Both the position numbers and the translations under genes were made by a program. A model generated the notes under the pieces. The model did not search any database. It had not been told where the DNA came from and saw only the letters and a list, made by a program, of their open reading frames with translations. This document shows, piece after piece, positions 10,706-22,400 of a stretch of 64,000 nt of DNA. How positions within the stretch are numbered: the first letter of the stretch is position 1; every line of letters starts with the position of its first letter. Source of the stretch: Endomychus coccineus (Eukaryota; Arthropoda; Insecta; Coleoptera; Endomychidae); the NCBI GenBank assembly GCA_958510875.1, contig OY294068.1, forward strand, positions 75,308,633-75,372,632, read 5' to 3'.

Positions 10706-11331
10706 CGAGGGTAAGGCGAAAAGTCCCTGAAAAATTAAACAAGAAATGATCTATTTGGTCAAAACTTATTTTATTGCTCAACATAATCTCCTCGTAACTC
10801 GATACACTTCGTCCAATGTTTTTAAAATTTTTCGATCCCTCCAAAATTAAACGATTTCGGCAATCCTTCAAAATAGGGGTTATTTTCAGCGATGACCTCA
10901 TCGTTGGAGCCAAATCTCTTTCCGCCGAGCCATTTCTTCAAGTTTGTAAATAGATAAAAATCGCAGGGGTCCAATTCTGGATAATATGGTGGACGACGAA
11001 ACAATTCGTGTCGCAATTCATGTAATTTTGCCATTGCGACTGCGGACATGTGTGCCGGTGCGTTGTCTTGGTGGAAGAACACTTTTTTCTTTGCCATTTG
11101 CGGCCGCTTTTGCTTCACATCGGCGTCGAATCGATTCAACAGCTCTGCACACTGATCGGTAACGGTTGAGGGTGTAGTCTTGAAAATCGGTACAAGGCTT
11201 ACTTCCAGTAAGGCAAGACCAATGAAACCACTTGCCCCAATTTGGGCAACGTAAATCGATTTGGGGCGGTTACTCAAAACCGGTTTAGCCAATCCGCCCA
11301 AAAATGTTACCAATGGCTTCCTTGGGATCAA
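10706..11331 (-). mobile_element. Mariner transposon fragment with transposase C-terminal half
   Basis: It begins after a TA with CGAGGGTAAGGCGAAAAGTCCC, a mariner terminal repeat. On the minus strand the frame 10822-11331 encodes mariner transposase motifs: FFHQDNAPAHMSAVAMAKLH, PPYYPELDPCDFYLF (second and third catalytic aspartates of DD34D) and LKKWLGGKRFGSNDEVI. The N-terminal half and the opposite end are missing, and about 150 bp of unrelated sequence is joined upstream (11190-11340). The frame is also interrupted near its C-terminus. An internally deleted relative sits at the same place in copy B (24931-25293). Confidence 0.8.
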
Positions 11332-12224
11332 TTTACTCGGAAATGAACAATAACTTGCCCAAACCGGGTTATGGTTGACTGGGAAAGTCTAATGACAAAA
11401 TTCAAAATTTGGGCAAAACGCTGAGGTGTAGTTCACAATTCTGCACCTCACGGAACAATCGGATTTACAATGACAAACTTCAAATATCCCCAATGACGTG
11501 AGGGCATATAGGAAAAAAAATTTTTTCAAACAACCTTGCGGATCACGGGGATCAAGTTTCCGTCGAAACTTTTGCAAATTTTAAAACAAAACTCCTGGGG
11601 ATGATTCGAAATTGTTTTCGCAACGTCGAGGTAGTAAAGTTTATTTTCCTGTCTAACTATATCTCAAATTTTATTCAAAACGGACTACAGCTTCAATTGC
11701 AATGAATAATTCAATTTTCCTTTCCTAGCTCGTGGCGCCATTTTGTAACCCACTTTTTCGGTACTTTGTCTCGAGCGCCAAATTTTATTTGCGAGGTTTA
11801 CTCCCCGGAAGAGTTCTCTGTGGCGACGGTCTCTTCTGACCGAGTTATACAGCCTGTGCCAGGGCAACTTCAGTGAAGAAATAAATGCCTGGGGTGAAAG
11901 TTCTCGAGATGGCTCGAAGTGGCTACTGAGTTGTAGATTTTACTTACCACTCCGTAGTGTGTTGGGTTATTTCTCAATTGGGATAGTACAGAGAAGATGT
12001 AATATATAAATGAGGTTATTCAAACATTTATTCAAGTAGGGTTACAGTAATCAAAAATCTACACCAACGGGACACGTAAGCGAAAAAAACGGAAGCGTTC
12101 TCAACTACTAAGCCGGGGAATTGAGGAAAGTCTAAAAAAGAAACTACTGACACCGAAGCGTGCAAAACGGATAACTGTACGGCGGGTAACAATACAAACG
12201 CGTCTCTTTACGACTGAAGACTAT
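11332..12224. other. Unassigned stretch, possible LTR debris
   Basis: No convincing gene. The segment 11680-12225 includes 'tgttgggttatttctcaattggg' and 'aaaatggcgccacgagct' (complement), suggestive of decayed LTR or leader sequence, but I could not find a matching second LTR. The left part looks like unrelated DNA spliced onto the mariner. Confidence 0.3.
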
Positions 12225-13060
12225 TACGTTATGTATCTACTTTCGAACCAGATGTTAAGATTTATGAGGTAATAGAAAAAGGTTGATTGGACAAATTACT
12301 TTTGAGCATTCTTCCTAAAATATATTTTTAACATATATTTTTAACATTATAAAGACGCATGTAGGAATTTGTATGATTTAATTAAATTTGAATTAATGTC
12401 TGTTTATCTGTCCTATGATTTACAGATTTGGAGTAACGTTTTATGTGAATCATCTCCAGAATAGATCTTTCATAATAATTAGTATATTATTATTCTGGAG
12501 ATGATTCACATAAAACGTGACTCAAAATCTGTAAATCATAGGACAGATATTCATACATCAAGTACGATTTATACTAATTTAATTAATTAAAACTCTTACA
12601 AATTCCTACATGCGTTTAATGTTAAAAGTATATTTTAGGAAGAATGCTCAAGAGTAATATGTCCAATAAGGTCTGACACAACCTTTTTCTATTATCTCAT
12701 AAATCACAACATCTGGTTCGAAAGTGGATACAGTCGTAAATAGACTACACTAACATGCGTTTTTATATTATGTGAATATTACTAAATAGTGGATTCTTGA
12801 TATATTTTATACTTGAAATATTGAAGTGGTACAATTTCGATTATTCGTGGTTCTGTTCGTTTCGGAGACGTATGCATTTTTTTATTGAAATTGGTGCGAT
12901 AAGGACGCTTTGTGCTAATATAATTAGTTTTAAGAAATCCCGTTTTGGACGTAATAAGTTTTCTGATGATGGTGGTGAGACCGAAACGTACGTAAAGACG
13001 AAAATATAAAGCATAAGTGTTGATGTGACCTATTTCCCGAGAATTTATATATAATTCATA
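12225..13060 (+). mobile_element. Two Penelope-like tails joined head to head
   Basis: The left unit (12225-12465) is inverted and the right unit (12488-13060) is direct. Both begin inside the end of the PLE coding region ('ctggagatgattcacataaaacg', which matches 62288-62310) and run into the PLE tail. Together they form an imperfect palindrome of about 520 bp. The right unit carries a hammerhead and the terminal 'gtgacctatttcccgagaattt'. It directly abuts the BEL element. Confidence 0.75.
12958..12999 (+). ncRNA. Hammerhead ribozyme of PLE tail
   Basis: It keeps CTGATGA, CGAAAC and the self-complementary CGTACG stem III. Stem I is GTTTT/AAGAC with one wobble. Stem II has one change (GGTG against GACC). 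It is otherwise like the copies at 36543 and 62788. Its short stem III implies weak monomer activity, as reported for PLE hammerheads. Confidence 0.6.
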
Positions 13061-13094
13061 CCTGGGTCAAAAATCTTTATTATTAGCAAATTTA

Positions 13095-15626
13095 ATGCAT
13101 AAATTTCATTCAGTTTTCTCAACTAAGATACAAATACAGGAATGCATAAAGGCACAGGGATTTTCTTTCCATGAAAAGAAAGAATGTATCACTAAGAAAA
13201 GAGGTTGTTTCGCTCGTTTGAAACAAAATCATTCAATAAAGAATTGTAGAGCATATGTCAAATGTATGATATGTTCGAAAAAACATTATCCGATTATGTG
13301 TCTTGACTTGATTACAAAAATAAATAACACTGAATCAAAAGAAAACAGAGTCGATAGTATTCTGAGTATTGAGAATATACAGACCGTTAAAACAGATAAC
13401 GTTCTCACATGTAATTTTTCTCCTTCAGTATTATTACAAACAGTTATTGTAAAAGTTGTCAATGAAGATGAAGAAAAGTTAGTGAGAGCACTTTTAGATT
13501 CGGGATCTCAACGCTCTTATGTTTTATCCCATTTTGCGAAACAGATGAGTTTGAAAAAATCGGGCGAAGAAAAAATTATACAGGGTGTTTTCGGTGGTTA
13601 CACTTCAGAACCTCAAATCCGTACTTTATACAATATTGTTATCAGAGACATAAAAAATTCTTTGGAATGTAGACTAGATGTCTTAGAACAGAATAGAATA
13701 TGTAATAATATTCCAAGATTAGACAATATTACATATATAAATTATTTGAGAAATAAAAATATAATTATTTATGACAATGAATTCGAGAATGTTCCAAGTG
13801 AAATTGAACTTTTATTAGGGGCGGATATATTCGCCACTTTATTGACAGGTAACACCGATAATATCGATGACGGACTAACAGCAGTTGAAACTAGATTTGG
13901 GTGGACAATCATGGGTAAATATTTTCCCAAACGTAATATGAATATATTTTCTGGATTTTATGATAATTACTCCATAACTGATTTATGGAATTTAGACACG
14001 TTGGGAATAGAGAATCCACCGGAAATTAAGACAAAGGAAGCTCTAGACGAAGAAACTTTAAGAAAATTCTACGACACTATTTTATGCAAAAACAAAAGAT
14101 ATGAAGTCAACTTGCCTTGGATTGACGGTCATCCCACAATACTGAGTAATAAAAGTTTGGCACAGAAGAGACTGAAGTCGAATACGAAGAGGTTGGTTGA
14201 CAAAGGAATGTTTGATGCCTATGAAAAGATATTCGAGGAATGGAATGAACTAGGAATCATAGAAGAAGTCACAGTTGATGAGGATACGGAAAAAGGAGTA
14301 CATTATCTTCCTCATCATGCAGTCATCAAAGAATCCAGCGCAACAACAAGAATTCGACCAGTTTTTGATGCTTCAGCAAAGGATATACAGGGTAATACAT
14401 TGAATGACTGTTTAGATAAAGGACCTAATTTTTTGGAAATGATTCCTACACTTCTTCTAAAATTTAGAATAGGTATAATCGGGGTTATTTCTGACATTGA
14501 AAAGGCGTTCTTACAGATAGGTTTAAAACAAGAGGATAGAGATTTTTTGCGATTTTTCTGGTGGTCAGATTATTCACAACAAATAAAGAAAACTCATAAA
14601 CATTGTAGAGTTGTGTTTGGAGTTAAATCTAGTCCCTTTCTTCTCTCAACAACAATTTCATATCATTTGAGTAGAGCTCCAACACATTTGAAAGGATCTG
14701 AAGAAAAACTTAAAGATTCCTTTTATGTTGACAATTGTGTAACGAGTGTCAGGAATGAAATCGAATTGCAACAGTTCATTAAAGAGTGTACATTATTAAT
14801 GTCCAAAGCTAAATTCAATTTAAGAGGATGGATTCACAATCCCTTGAAATTAGAAGAACCTTCAATTTCAGTTGAATCAAAAGAAAATATCGTTGGAGTA
14901 TTAGGATTACTTTGGAATTCTGCAGAAGATACAATTTTTTGTGATACTAGATATCTGATGAAAGAAAACAAATTTCCATTAACTAAAAGATGTCTATTAT
15001 CAATTGTTCAGAAACTATGCGATCCTATAGGGTTCATTAGTCCAGTTTCACTTATACCTAGAATGTTGTTACAAGAAATATGGAAAAGTAAAATTGATTG
15101 GGATCAAAACTTACCAGAAGATATCCATACTCAGTTCGAAACATGGTTGAAACAAATCGATTTGCTCAGTCTATGTAAAATTCCTCGAACACTATGTAAA
15201 AATACTAATATGGAAGATTCAGAAACGACAAGCATTCATGTATTCTGTGATGCAAGTCAAAAAGCTAACGCAACCTGTATATATTTGAGGTCTACCAATT
15301 GTGGAAACATAACAATCAGATTGTTATTAGCTAAATCAAGGGTAGCACCAAAAAATACAACTCTTCCAAGACTTGAATTATTAGGGATGGTTTTGGGAGT
15401 ACTTTTACACCAAACTATAAAGAAAATATCGGAATTCAGAGAGATAAAAACATATTTTTGGAGCGATTCAATGGTGGCACTGACATGGGTAAAATCTAAT
15501 TCTAATTGGGGTACCTTTGTTGCAAACAGAGTCAGGGAAATAAAGGTTTTCAGTGGCATTGAAGACTGGAACCATGTTTTGGGAAAATCAATCCAGCAGA
15601 TGTTGCGTCTAGAGGCTGCACTGTGA
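13095..15626 (+). pseudogene. BEL/Pao pol: zinc knuckles, protease, reverse transcriptase, RNase H
   Basis: An open frame of 843 codons. Cysteine-rich knuckles lie at residues 31-69 (gag C-terminal part). The aspartic protease active site ALLDSGSQ is at 132-139, the RT region begins about residue 400 (LPHHAV, then VISDIEKAFLQI), the YVDN polymerase box is near 543, and RNase H has VFCDASQ near 715 and WSDSMVALTW near 789. The catalytic boxes look intact. The frame is lost by a one-base shift near 15590, after which the expected PAD-ASRG junction continues in the next frame. It was a reverse-transcribing polyprotein in element particles. The first ATG is probably not the native start, because gag is missing. 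Confidence 0.85.
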
Positions 15627-16798
15627 AACATTTATTACAAAGTAGTTGGTGGGATGGTCCAAGCTGGCTGTACACTAATCCAGAGAATTGGCCACGTAAT
15701 GAAATCATTTGTTCACAACAAGAAATTGATGAAGAGAGAAAGAAGACAATTCAAACACTCTTATGTCCAGTGAACATTTCTACGGAGGATTTCAATTATT
15801 TCTCCAAATATTCAAAAATTATTAGAATGATAGGATGGATTTTTCGATTCGCAATCAATTCGAAAAAGACTGCTGTGGAAATATTGGGAGAACTTACTTT
15901 CGAGGAAATTGACAGAGCTGAAATACGTCTACTGAAGTCCATACAGCTGGAAACCATTGGAAGTAATCCGAACCACCTTAAGAATTTACAGATCACCGAA
16001 GACAAAAATGGATTATGGAGAATCATAACGAAACTAACTGAAGGAGAAGATTCGTATAACTTCAAATATCCAATACTTATACCAGGTAAGAATAAAATAA
16101 TTCACAAATTAATTGAAGAACAACATCGAATTAACTTACATGCAGGAGTTCAGGGATTGTTGTATATATTACGTGAAAGGTTTTGGATTTTGAAAGCAAG
16201 AAGAACAGTTAAACAAGTCATATCCAAATGTATAATCTGGAAAAGGTACAATAGTAAATTCGTTGATACACCATTTGCCCCATTGCCAAAAGACAGAATA
16301 CATTGTGGAGCAGTTTTCGAAATAGTGGGAGTGGATTTAGCCGGTCCATTATATCTGAAAGAACGAAAAAAATGTTGGATAGTTTTGTTCACATGCGCTG
16401 TTTACAGAGCAGTTCATCTAGAACTGGCAGAATCACTTTCCACAGAAACTTTCATTTTATGTTTGAGAAGATTTACAGCACGCAGAGGAAGAGTTTCTGT
16501 CATATATTCTGATAATGGAACAAACTTCATCGGTGCAAACAATCTTATGAATAAAATTGATTGGCAGAAAATTTTGGAGTACTCATCTGTGAAGAAAATA
16601 AAGTGGCATTTCAATCCACCTACTGCTGCATGGTGGGGAGGATTCTGGGAAAGGATAGTGAGAATGATAAAAGAATTATTGAGAAGAAATCTCGGGAAAT
16701 CTTCTTTAAATTACGAAGAGCTCAACACATTATTGTGTGAATGTGAAGCGATTATTAACACTCGTCCGTTTACTTATTTTCTGAAGAGGACATTTTAA
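15623..16798 (+). pseudogene. BEL/Pao integrase
   Basis: Continues the polyprotein after the frameshift. A zinc-binding region lies near residues 160-205 (HAGVQGLLY, then KCIIWKR). The DDE core has GVDLAGPL, YSDNGTNFIG and the glutamate in WWGGFWERIVRM. In the zinc finger the second cysteine of the expected CxxC is tryptophan, so this copy's integrase is likely defective even apart from the frameshifts. The frame stops at 16798; the homologous continuation lies in another frame from about 16775. Confidence 0.85.
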
Positions 16799-17265
16799 TG
16801 CCCTTAAGTCCTTCCATATTTCTTACAGACATACGGTCTAGTGAACTGCCAGAATTTGATGATTTAGACAGAATGAGTTTGTTGAGACGTCATCGATATA
16901 TCCAGAAGCTCAGAGACGATTTTCGGAGCCGATTTAGGAAAGAGTACTTATCAGAACTTGCTAATACTGGTCGAAGGAGACAAGGTAGTTTGAAAGAGGG
17001 GGACATAGTATATGTGGGGGCTGAAAACATGAAGAGAATTGGCTGGCCTTTAGCAAAAATTCTGGAAATATACCCTGGAAGAGACAATACACCCAGAATA
17101 GCCAGGATCAAGACGAAGAATGGTGAGATAATACGTCCATTCCAAAGACTATATCCTTCGGAAATTGGATCTCAAGAAACAAAAGAATTGAGGGGACAAA
17201 TAGAACACAGCGACAGCTCCAGACATGAATCTTCATGTCTGGAGCTGTCGCTGTTGCTTATCTAA
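16775..17265 (+). pseudogene. BEL/Pao C-terminal DUF5641-type domain
   Basis: Begins before the ATG at 16798 in the frame reading SEEDILMPLSPSIFLTD. It continues with DRMSLLRRHRYIQKLRDDF, GDIVYVGAENMKRIGWPLAK, and GRDNTPRIARIKTKNGEI. This is the small domain that follows BEL/Pao integrases. The frame runs into the perfect hairpin at 17208-17253, which changes the reading frame. A terminal basic piece ending RAGRQVKKPQRFNF is found in 17235-17453. Confidence 0.8.
17208..17253. repeat. Perfect 22-bp hairpin inside BEL coding region
   Basis: cagcgacagctccagacatg at the left is followed by aa-tc-tt and its exact complement. The arms are 22 bp, perfect, with a 2-nt spacer. The second arm looks like an inverted copy of the first and shifts the BEL C-terminal frame. 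Confidence 0.9.
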
Positions 17266-17453
17266 GCTTCAAGGTGAAAAAGTACAAGGAGAAGAGATTC
17301 AAGAAAATCAACAGCAACACGTCACAAGAGGACAATATTACAGAAAAGGCAAAAGGAAACAAAGAAGGGAACGGAAGTATAGATGATGGTGTCATCACTG
17401 TTACCAGAGCCGGTAGACAAGTGAAGAAACCGCAGCGTTTCAATTTTAATTAG
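17235..17453 (+). pseudogene. BEL/Pao C-terminal tail after the hairpin
   Basis: A frame of 72 codons, lysine-rich, ending TRAGRQVKKPQRFNFN just before the polypurine tract. The ending is typical of BEL/Pao polyprotein C-termini (R-G-R then K/P-rich). Its first 15 or so codons are hairpin sequence. Confidence 0.6.
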
Positions 17454-17502
17454 TTACATTTTGTTAATTCTATAACGTTTACAAATTATAACGGGGGGAG
17501 GA

Positions 17503-17694
17503 TGTTAGGAATGGAATTCATATATTAATTTGAAGATACTTTATTTCCTGTTTCTAATGTTTTTCATGATTACCTAGATATGTAGAAAAATTAATAATAT
17601 AGATGACTGTCAGAATTTACTTGTCAAATACACTTCTTATTAAAAAAAGTATAAAGTTATTTCAATACTATACAGTAAATATTGTCCAATTCAC
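17503..17694 (+). repeat. BEL/Pao 3' LTR (partial or short)
   Basis: Starts TGTTAGGAATGG right after the polypurine tract acggggggagga. The right limit is uncertain: the mariner-related fragment starts by about 17700. No matching 5' LTR is in the window. Confidence 0.55.
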
Positions 17695-17699
17695 CCCAA

Positions 17700-18430
17700 G
17701 TTTGCAGTATTTACAACAATAATTGGATCAGTTATTGAAAATCCACCTACGAGCCAGCGCCAAATTCATTTAGCAACTGGAATAAGTAAAGCATATCATA
17801 TACGATTGGATCAAGACCTTTTGGAAATAGATTTTGGCCGAAGAATAGATTTTTGTTTGTTGGCGCTAGATAAGGCTGGGGAAAGAGAACATGTCTCTGA
17901 TTACGTTTTGTTCTCAGATGAATGTACGTTCCTCAACAACGGCTTAGTAAACAGGAACAATTTCTACTACTATTGTGCTGAAAATCCCCTTTTTTTAAGG
18001 ACAATTAACCACCAGCATAAGTGGTCTGTTAATGTGTGGGGAGGAATTCTCTGAAGTAGGACCATACTTTTTTGAAGGCCATTTAAATGAGCAACAGTTT
18101 AATAGATTTCTCGAGGAAAATTTACCCGAGATTTTGCAAGATGTTCCACTAAATGTATTACAACATATGTGGCTTCAATTCGATGGCGCTCCAGCACTTT
18201 TTCATCAAAACGTGCGCTACAATCAATACCAAATGTTTCCTAGTAAGTGGATAGGAAGAGGATAACCTCAAATTTGGCCGACCAGGTCTCCCGACTTGAC
18301 GTGTATCGATTTTATTCTGTTGGGACACATAAAGAACATTGTATACAATATTTCACCTTCAACACCAAATAATAAGAAGGGAAGAATCCGCGATGCTTTT
18401 TGAAGTATTACAAAAATTTGAATACACTTG
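17700..18430 (+). pseudogene. Mariner-related (DUF4817 type) transposase C-terminal fragment
   Basis: Two overlapping frames (17806-18054 and 18032-18265) together cover the catalytic region: VLFSDECTFLNNGLVNRNNF with the first aspartate, WSVNVWGGIL, GPYFFEGHLNEQQF, then QFDGAPALFHQNVR with the second, and FPSKWIGRG. A WPXXSPDLT-like block follows near 18265-18310 in another frame. One frameshift near 18040 and others after 18240 make it non-functional. The element is truncated at its 5' end where it meets the BEL LTR. Confidence 0.75.
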
Positions 18431-20188
18431 ATTAGTATCAAAATAACTAAAAAATGATCTCTTCAATTTAAAATATTATTATTGCACATTGTCATATTCA
18501 ATTTAAATTATTTTTCTTGTCAAGAATCATATTTAACAAATGTAAACGCATTTTCATGTGACCGCCATAAACTTCAAATTAATAGTATATTCAAAAGAAT
18601 CGGAAAACTAATCGATGACTCATCATACTTACGTATATTAATTTATTGGCTCGAAATTTCTTATTTTTTTCTGAACCTGTAATGGTTATTGTATATTTGT
18701 ATAAACTTATAATGACTCAAAGTAATGTTTTAAAGCGTTGAAAGGAAAGGTTAAAACAAATTACTCATTGTTCAATGTGCAATAATGATATTTTAGATTC
18801 ATGTGATCATTTTTTAGTTATTTTGATTCTAATCAAGTTGTGAAAATTCAAAAAAAAAATTAATTTCAATTGAATTCAAAATTTGCACATTTTCCGAGGT
18901 CCGAAATTTTCAAAGTTGTCCTGCATTTTTTTTAAGCCCCAAAAACAGTATTGAAGAATGTTTTGTATCACATTTGTTGAGATCTACAAGAGATTTTTTT
19001 TTCTTGTCGATAAGTCCATTTTTCGGCTGGCAATCTCAGTTTTAGGGATTTTTGGAAATGGCCGATTGTGGAGCCAAAATGAAAGATAAAAACAAAACAA
19101 AACACCGTAGAAAGCTTATAAAAGAATACATTTCAATTTGGATAAAATATTTTTTTGATTAATATTCGAATGAGAAAAAAAACATTTGCATTCCCCTAAA
19201 AAAACACTATTTTGCTCATATCTCAAGACTGCAACATCGAAATGACTTATATTTCTGCTCAAACGATGCGTTTTCACTTTTTGTACAATTTGTCTCTCGA
19301 CATGTTTTTCCGTTTGGGCCACCGTTTTCTTTTTAAACTGCAAATTCACACCTTCAATTTTTTTTCCTTAATTTTTCCTCTGCTGACTGGCCTAGATACT
19401 CTACTAGACATTTAAAAAATCTATTATTTCGTGTTGCTAGATGTTCCATTTAAAATAAGAGAGTTAAACACATTTCAATTTGACTATAATTGAATTCAAT
19501 TTTTTACCAGCCTGTATGAATTTATCAATGAATAACTATTTTTCTTTATAACTCCAGACATTACTCTTGCGACGAGGCATAACACTTGATACAGCACGGA
19601 AATCACTCATATTTTATGATTTTTTTAAATTTATGTTGTTATTTTATAAATCTTCAAATTCTCTAAAACTATTTCAGATAGGTATAGAACATGCAACAGC
19701 AACTCACCTTTATGTTAGCTCTACAATCCAAATTCGACCTCAAATACAGGCTATTCCATTTAGGAAAGTATAACTGTGATATAAACTTTTTTTTGAAACA
19801 CACTGTCTATTGAAAAATATTTTCAAATTATGCCCACAAAGTCACAAACTTTCAGTCCAATTTCGGTTCAATTTTAACTGGTCGGCCTGATAAACGGACA
19901 CGATAAAAAATGATGGCATATGGTGGAAGTGTATAAGAATGGCATGGTATTCAAGTAACCGCAACTTGGAAAGGGTTAGCCTCCAGTCAAAAAAAATGCG
20001 GATGCTGTATCTCGAGATCTAGCAGCCGGGGAAAATTCGGTCTGTGAGATGAATTGTTCATTGAACCGTCCTTTAATGATAAACCATAGTGCCATCGGGT
20101 TAATGTTCAGACCATCAATATCGCTCTGGCTCCTAGACTATTATTACTTACCAGCTGTAAATGTAAAAAAAAAGGATATGAACTCTTT
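18431..20188. other. Unassigned AT-rich stretch, repeat-like
   Basis: No gene is supported on either strand. The part 18770-19520 has many A/T runs and phrases such as 'tcatatctcaagactgcaac', with 'aatttcaatttgactataattgaattcaatttt'-like pieces at both sides. This suggests an unrecognised, non-coding repeat. Confidence 0.35.
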
Positions 20189-20189
20189 T

Positions 20190-20560
20190 CTCTTTTTCCT
20201 GGCATACACTATCGAATAGTTAGTATATTATTATAGAGTATCCACAATGTGAACTCTTTTATACTTTATTTTATTAAGGATATCATATAAGGAAATTATT
20301 CATTGGAAAAGTTTTTCAGAGATAATTTTGTTTTGTTGGAATTGAGCTTAATAAAACTTGGCGTTTCATTACCAATTTTCAGTATGTTAGTATGTTCAAT
20401 ATTTTTCTGGATGTAAGAATATTTGGGCTTGATCAAATTGTTTTTATTTCTTGTATCTTACGAATGCTCTATATTGCAAGATTCGATAAGGTCGGGATTT
20501 TCTGATAAATAAAACAGATTCATAAATATAGGTCTGGCAATAGTGAGTACGTATATTTTT
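20190..20560 (-). repeat. Inverted copy of the 7.8-8.1 kb repeat segment
   Basis: Reads on the minus strand like 7840-8130, and like 22080-22260 in the same duplication block. It therefore forms an inverted pair around the LINE at 20750-22030. Confidence 0.5.
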
Positions 20561-20749
20561 ATCAAAGAAAAATTGTTTGCAACTGTCATTTTTTTATAAC
20601 AGAAGTATGTTCGTAAGCATTTCTTCTGAAGTTGGAACTTTCGTTTGATCTCTGACGAATTAATTATGCAGTATTTTAGACAATTCAATGTTTTTTTTTT
20701 CTATTTGACTACACGAGAGAGAAACCTATAATGTTCGAAGGAGATTGTG

Positions 20750-22030
20750 TGAGCCAGCGGTGAAATGTTGGGAGACGAGATGCCATTCGATTTTTTTGAA
20801 GGTTTCGAGGTTTGGAGATTGCAATAAAGAGTTCCACAACTTCACTGTTAGGAAGAAAAATGAAGTCTGGTAGGAAGAAAGTCGGCAGGTCTGAAGCTTG
20901 ATAATGAAGAGGTGAGCTGAAGCTCGTCCAGTTCGCCATGTGGAATTTCTTGCGGTGGAAGAACAGACGAGAATCCTGATGAACACCGACCATGGAATTA
21001 TGTATAGACCTTTCTACAATGTTCAAGAGAAGTCAATGAATTCGTAAGTGTGACATCATCTCTATTCTGGATATAATCCAAGAGCTTCAGCGTATATTTG
21101 GGAGCTGAACTCCAAACATGTGAACAGTACTTCAGGACATGTCGATTCTGTGCTTTGTAGATTATGAGGAGCTGCTGAGGTGTAAAGTAGCTCTTGGTAC
21201 GGAATAGAAAACCAAGTTTTTGTGACGCGGTTTTCGCAATTGACTTCACATGATCATCCCATAGGGGGTGTGCTATTGGCGGTGATTCCGAGCATGAATA
21301 TGGAAGACTTCATAGGAATAGTTGTCTCTGACATCATCATATTAGGGATTGTGGAATCCGCCTTCCTAGAGAAGACGCAAGCTAGATTATCAGATCCCCA
21401 TTTCGAAATCCATGCCAGATTAGTGGCGTCAACCTGTCTCTGTCTCGCTCCTCTGGCTTGATTGGATGGGATAGGGGCTCTAGATGAGAAAAAGTATACC
21501 ATCATCTGCAAAGACGGGATAGGTGGTCACTTCCTGCAGATCGTTGATATAGAACAGAAACAAAGTTGGTGCCAGACAAATACCTGTGGAACACCATCGT
21601 TGATAGTCATTGTATCGAAGAATACTTTGTCAACCACCAATGGAGTGATATATCTGAGAGAATACTCGATAGTGAACGACAAAGTTGAGGCGGAAACCAT
21701 ATGACGAAAGTTTCCTAAGAAGGCTTTGCTGCCGGAATCGGTGCTTTGGAGATATCCAATGCTACAGTTAGAGATTCCCCATGTTTTTTTTCGATAGATT
21801 TCTGCCACACATGTTTTACATAAGCAAGAAGGTCTCCTGTTGATCCCTGCTGCCGGTCATTCACGGTTTTGGAGCTCGATATTGATTGCTTTCTCCATCA
21901 CTTTAGAGATAACAGATTAAGAAAAGTCTTCTTTCCTTTTTTTGGAATTGGTTGGACTCTAGCGAAATGGGCAACAAAAGCTGTTTTCTCATTTACTAAA
22001 AAACGTAGAGTTTTTAGTGCGTAACTATGC
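20750..22030 (-). pseudogene. Degenerate LINE reverse transcriptase, copy B
   Basis: The same insertion as 6466-7780. On the minus strand 20998-21249 reads IAKTASQKLGFLFRTKSYFT and QLLIIYKAQNRHVLKYCSHVW, the post-RT region of jockey-like LINEs. 20709-21026 covers the C-terminus. RT pieces before it are scattered over frames. Many stops. This copy keeps about 50 bp more of the LINE 3' end than copy A. Confidence 0.75.
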
Positions 22031-22344
22031 CTGTTTTGCTAAATCTTTTGAGTGATAATGCCAATCTAATCTTAAATCGATTATTGCTTATCTTTATATC
22101 TATGAAACTGTTATATGTATGAAATAGAAAATTCCGACCTCATTGAATCTTGCAATATAGCATTCGTAAAATACAAGAATTAGAAACAATTTGATTAAGC
22201 CCAAATATCCTTACAACCTACTGAAAAAAGTTTTAAGAAGGAAAGTCTCACCAAAACAAAATTATCTATGAAAAACTTTTCGAACGACAATAATTTCCTT
22301 ACATGGACCCTTATTCATTAAGAATACTATCACAGTACTGACGA

Positions 22345-22400
22345 TCTTTCAGCTACCAAGTGCCATCATCAGATTTTACTTTAGCCAAAGCGCTCCCCGG
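22345..22400 (-). ncRNA. Degenerate hammerhead-like motif
   Basis: On the minus strand it reads CTGATGATGGCACTTGGTAGCTGAAAG, the core of the second PLE hammerhead family (compare 30686-30737), with a shortened stem II. Copy A of the duplication does not keep it. Confidence 0.4.

Larger units (their letters stand above)
13090..17694 (+). mobile_element. BEL/Pao LTR retrotransposon, 5' truncated
   Basis: Frames for gag C-terminus/protease/RT/RNase H, integrase and a DUF5641-type tail follow one another. They end in a polypurine tract (acggggggagga) and the start of an LTR at 17503 (TGTTAGGAATGG). The order protease-RT-RNase H-integrase with DUF5641 is BEL/Pao. The 5' LTR and most of gag are missing because PLE sequence abuts at 13060-13090. 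Two frameshifts and a hairpin insertion break the polyprotein. Confidence 0.85.

Noticed and set aside
11685..11867. Small gene on the minus strand at 11685-11867
   Set aside because: Arginine-rich translation without domain; more likely leader or LTR debris.
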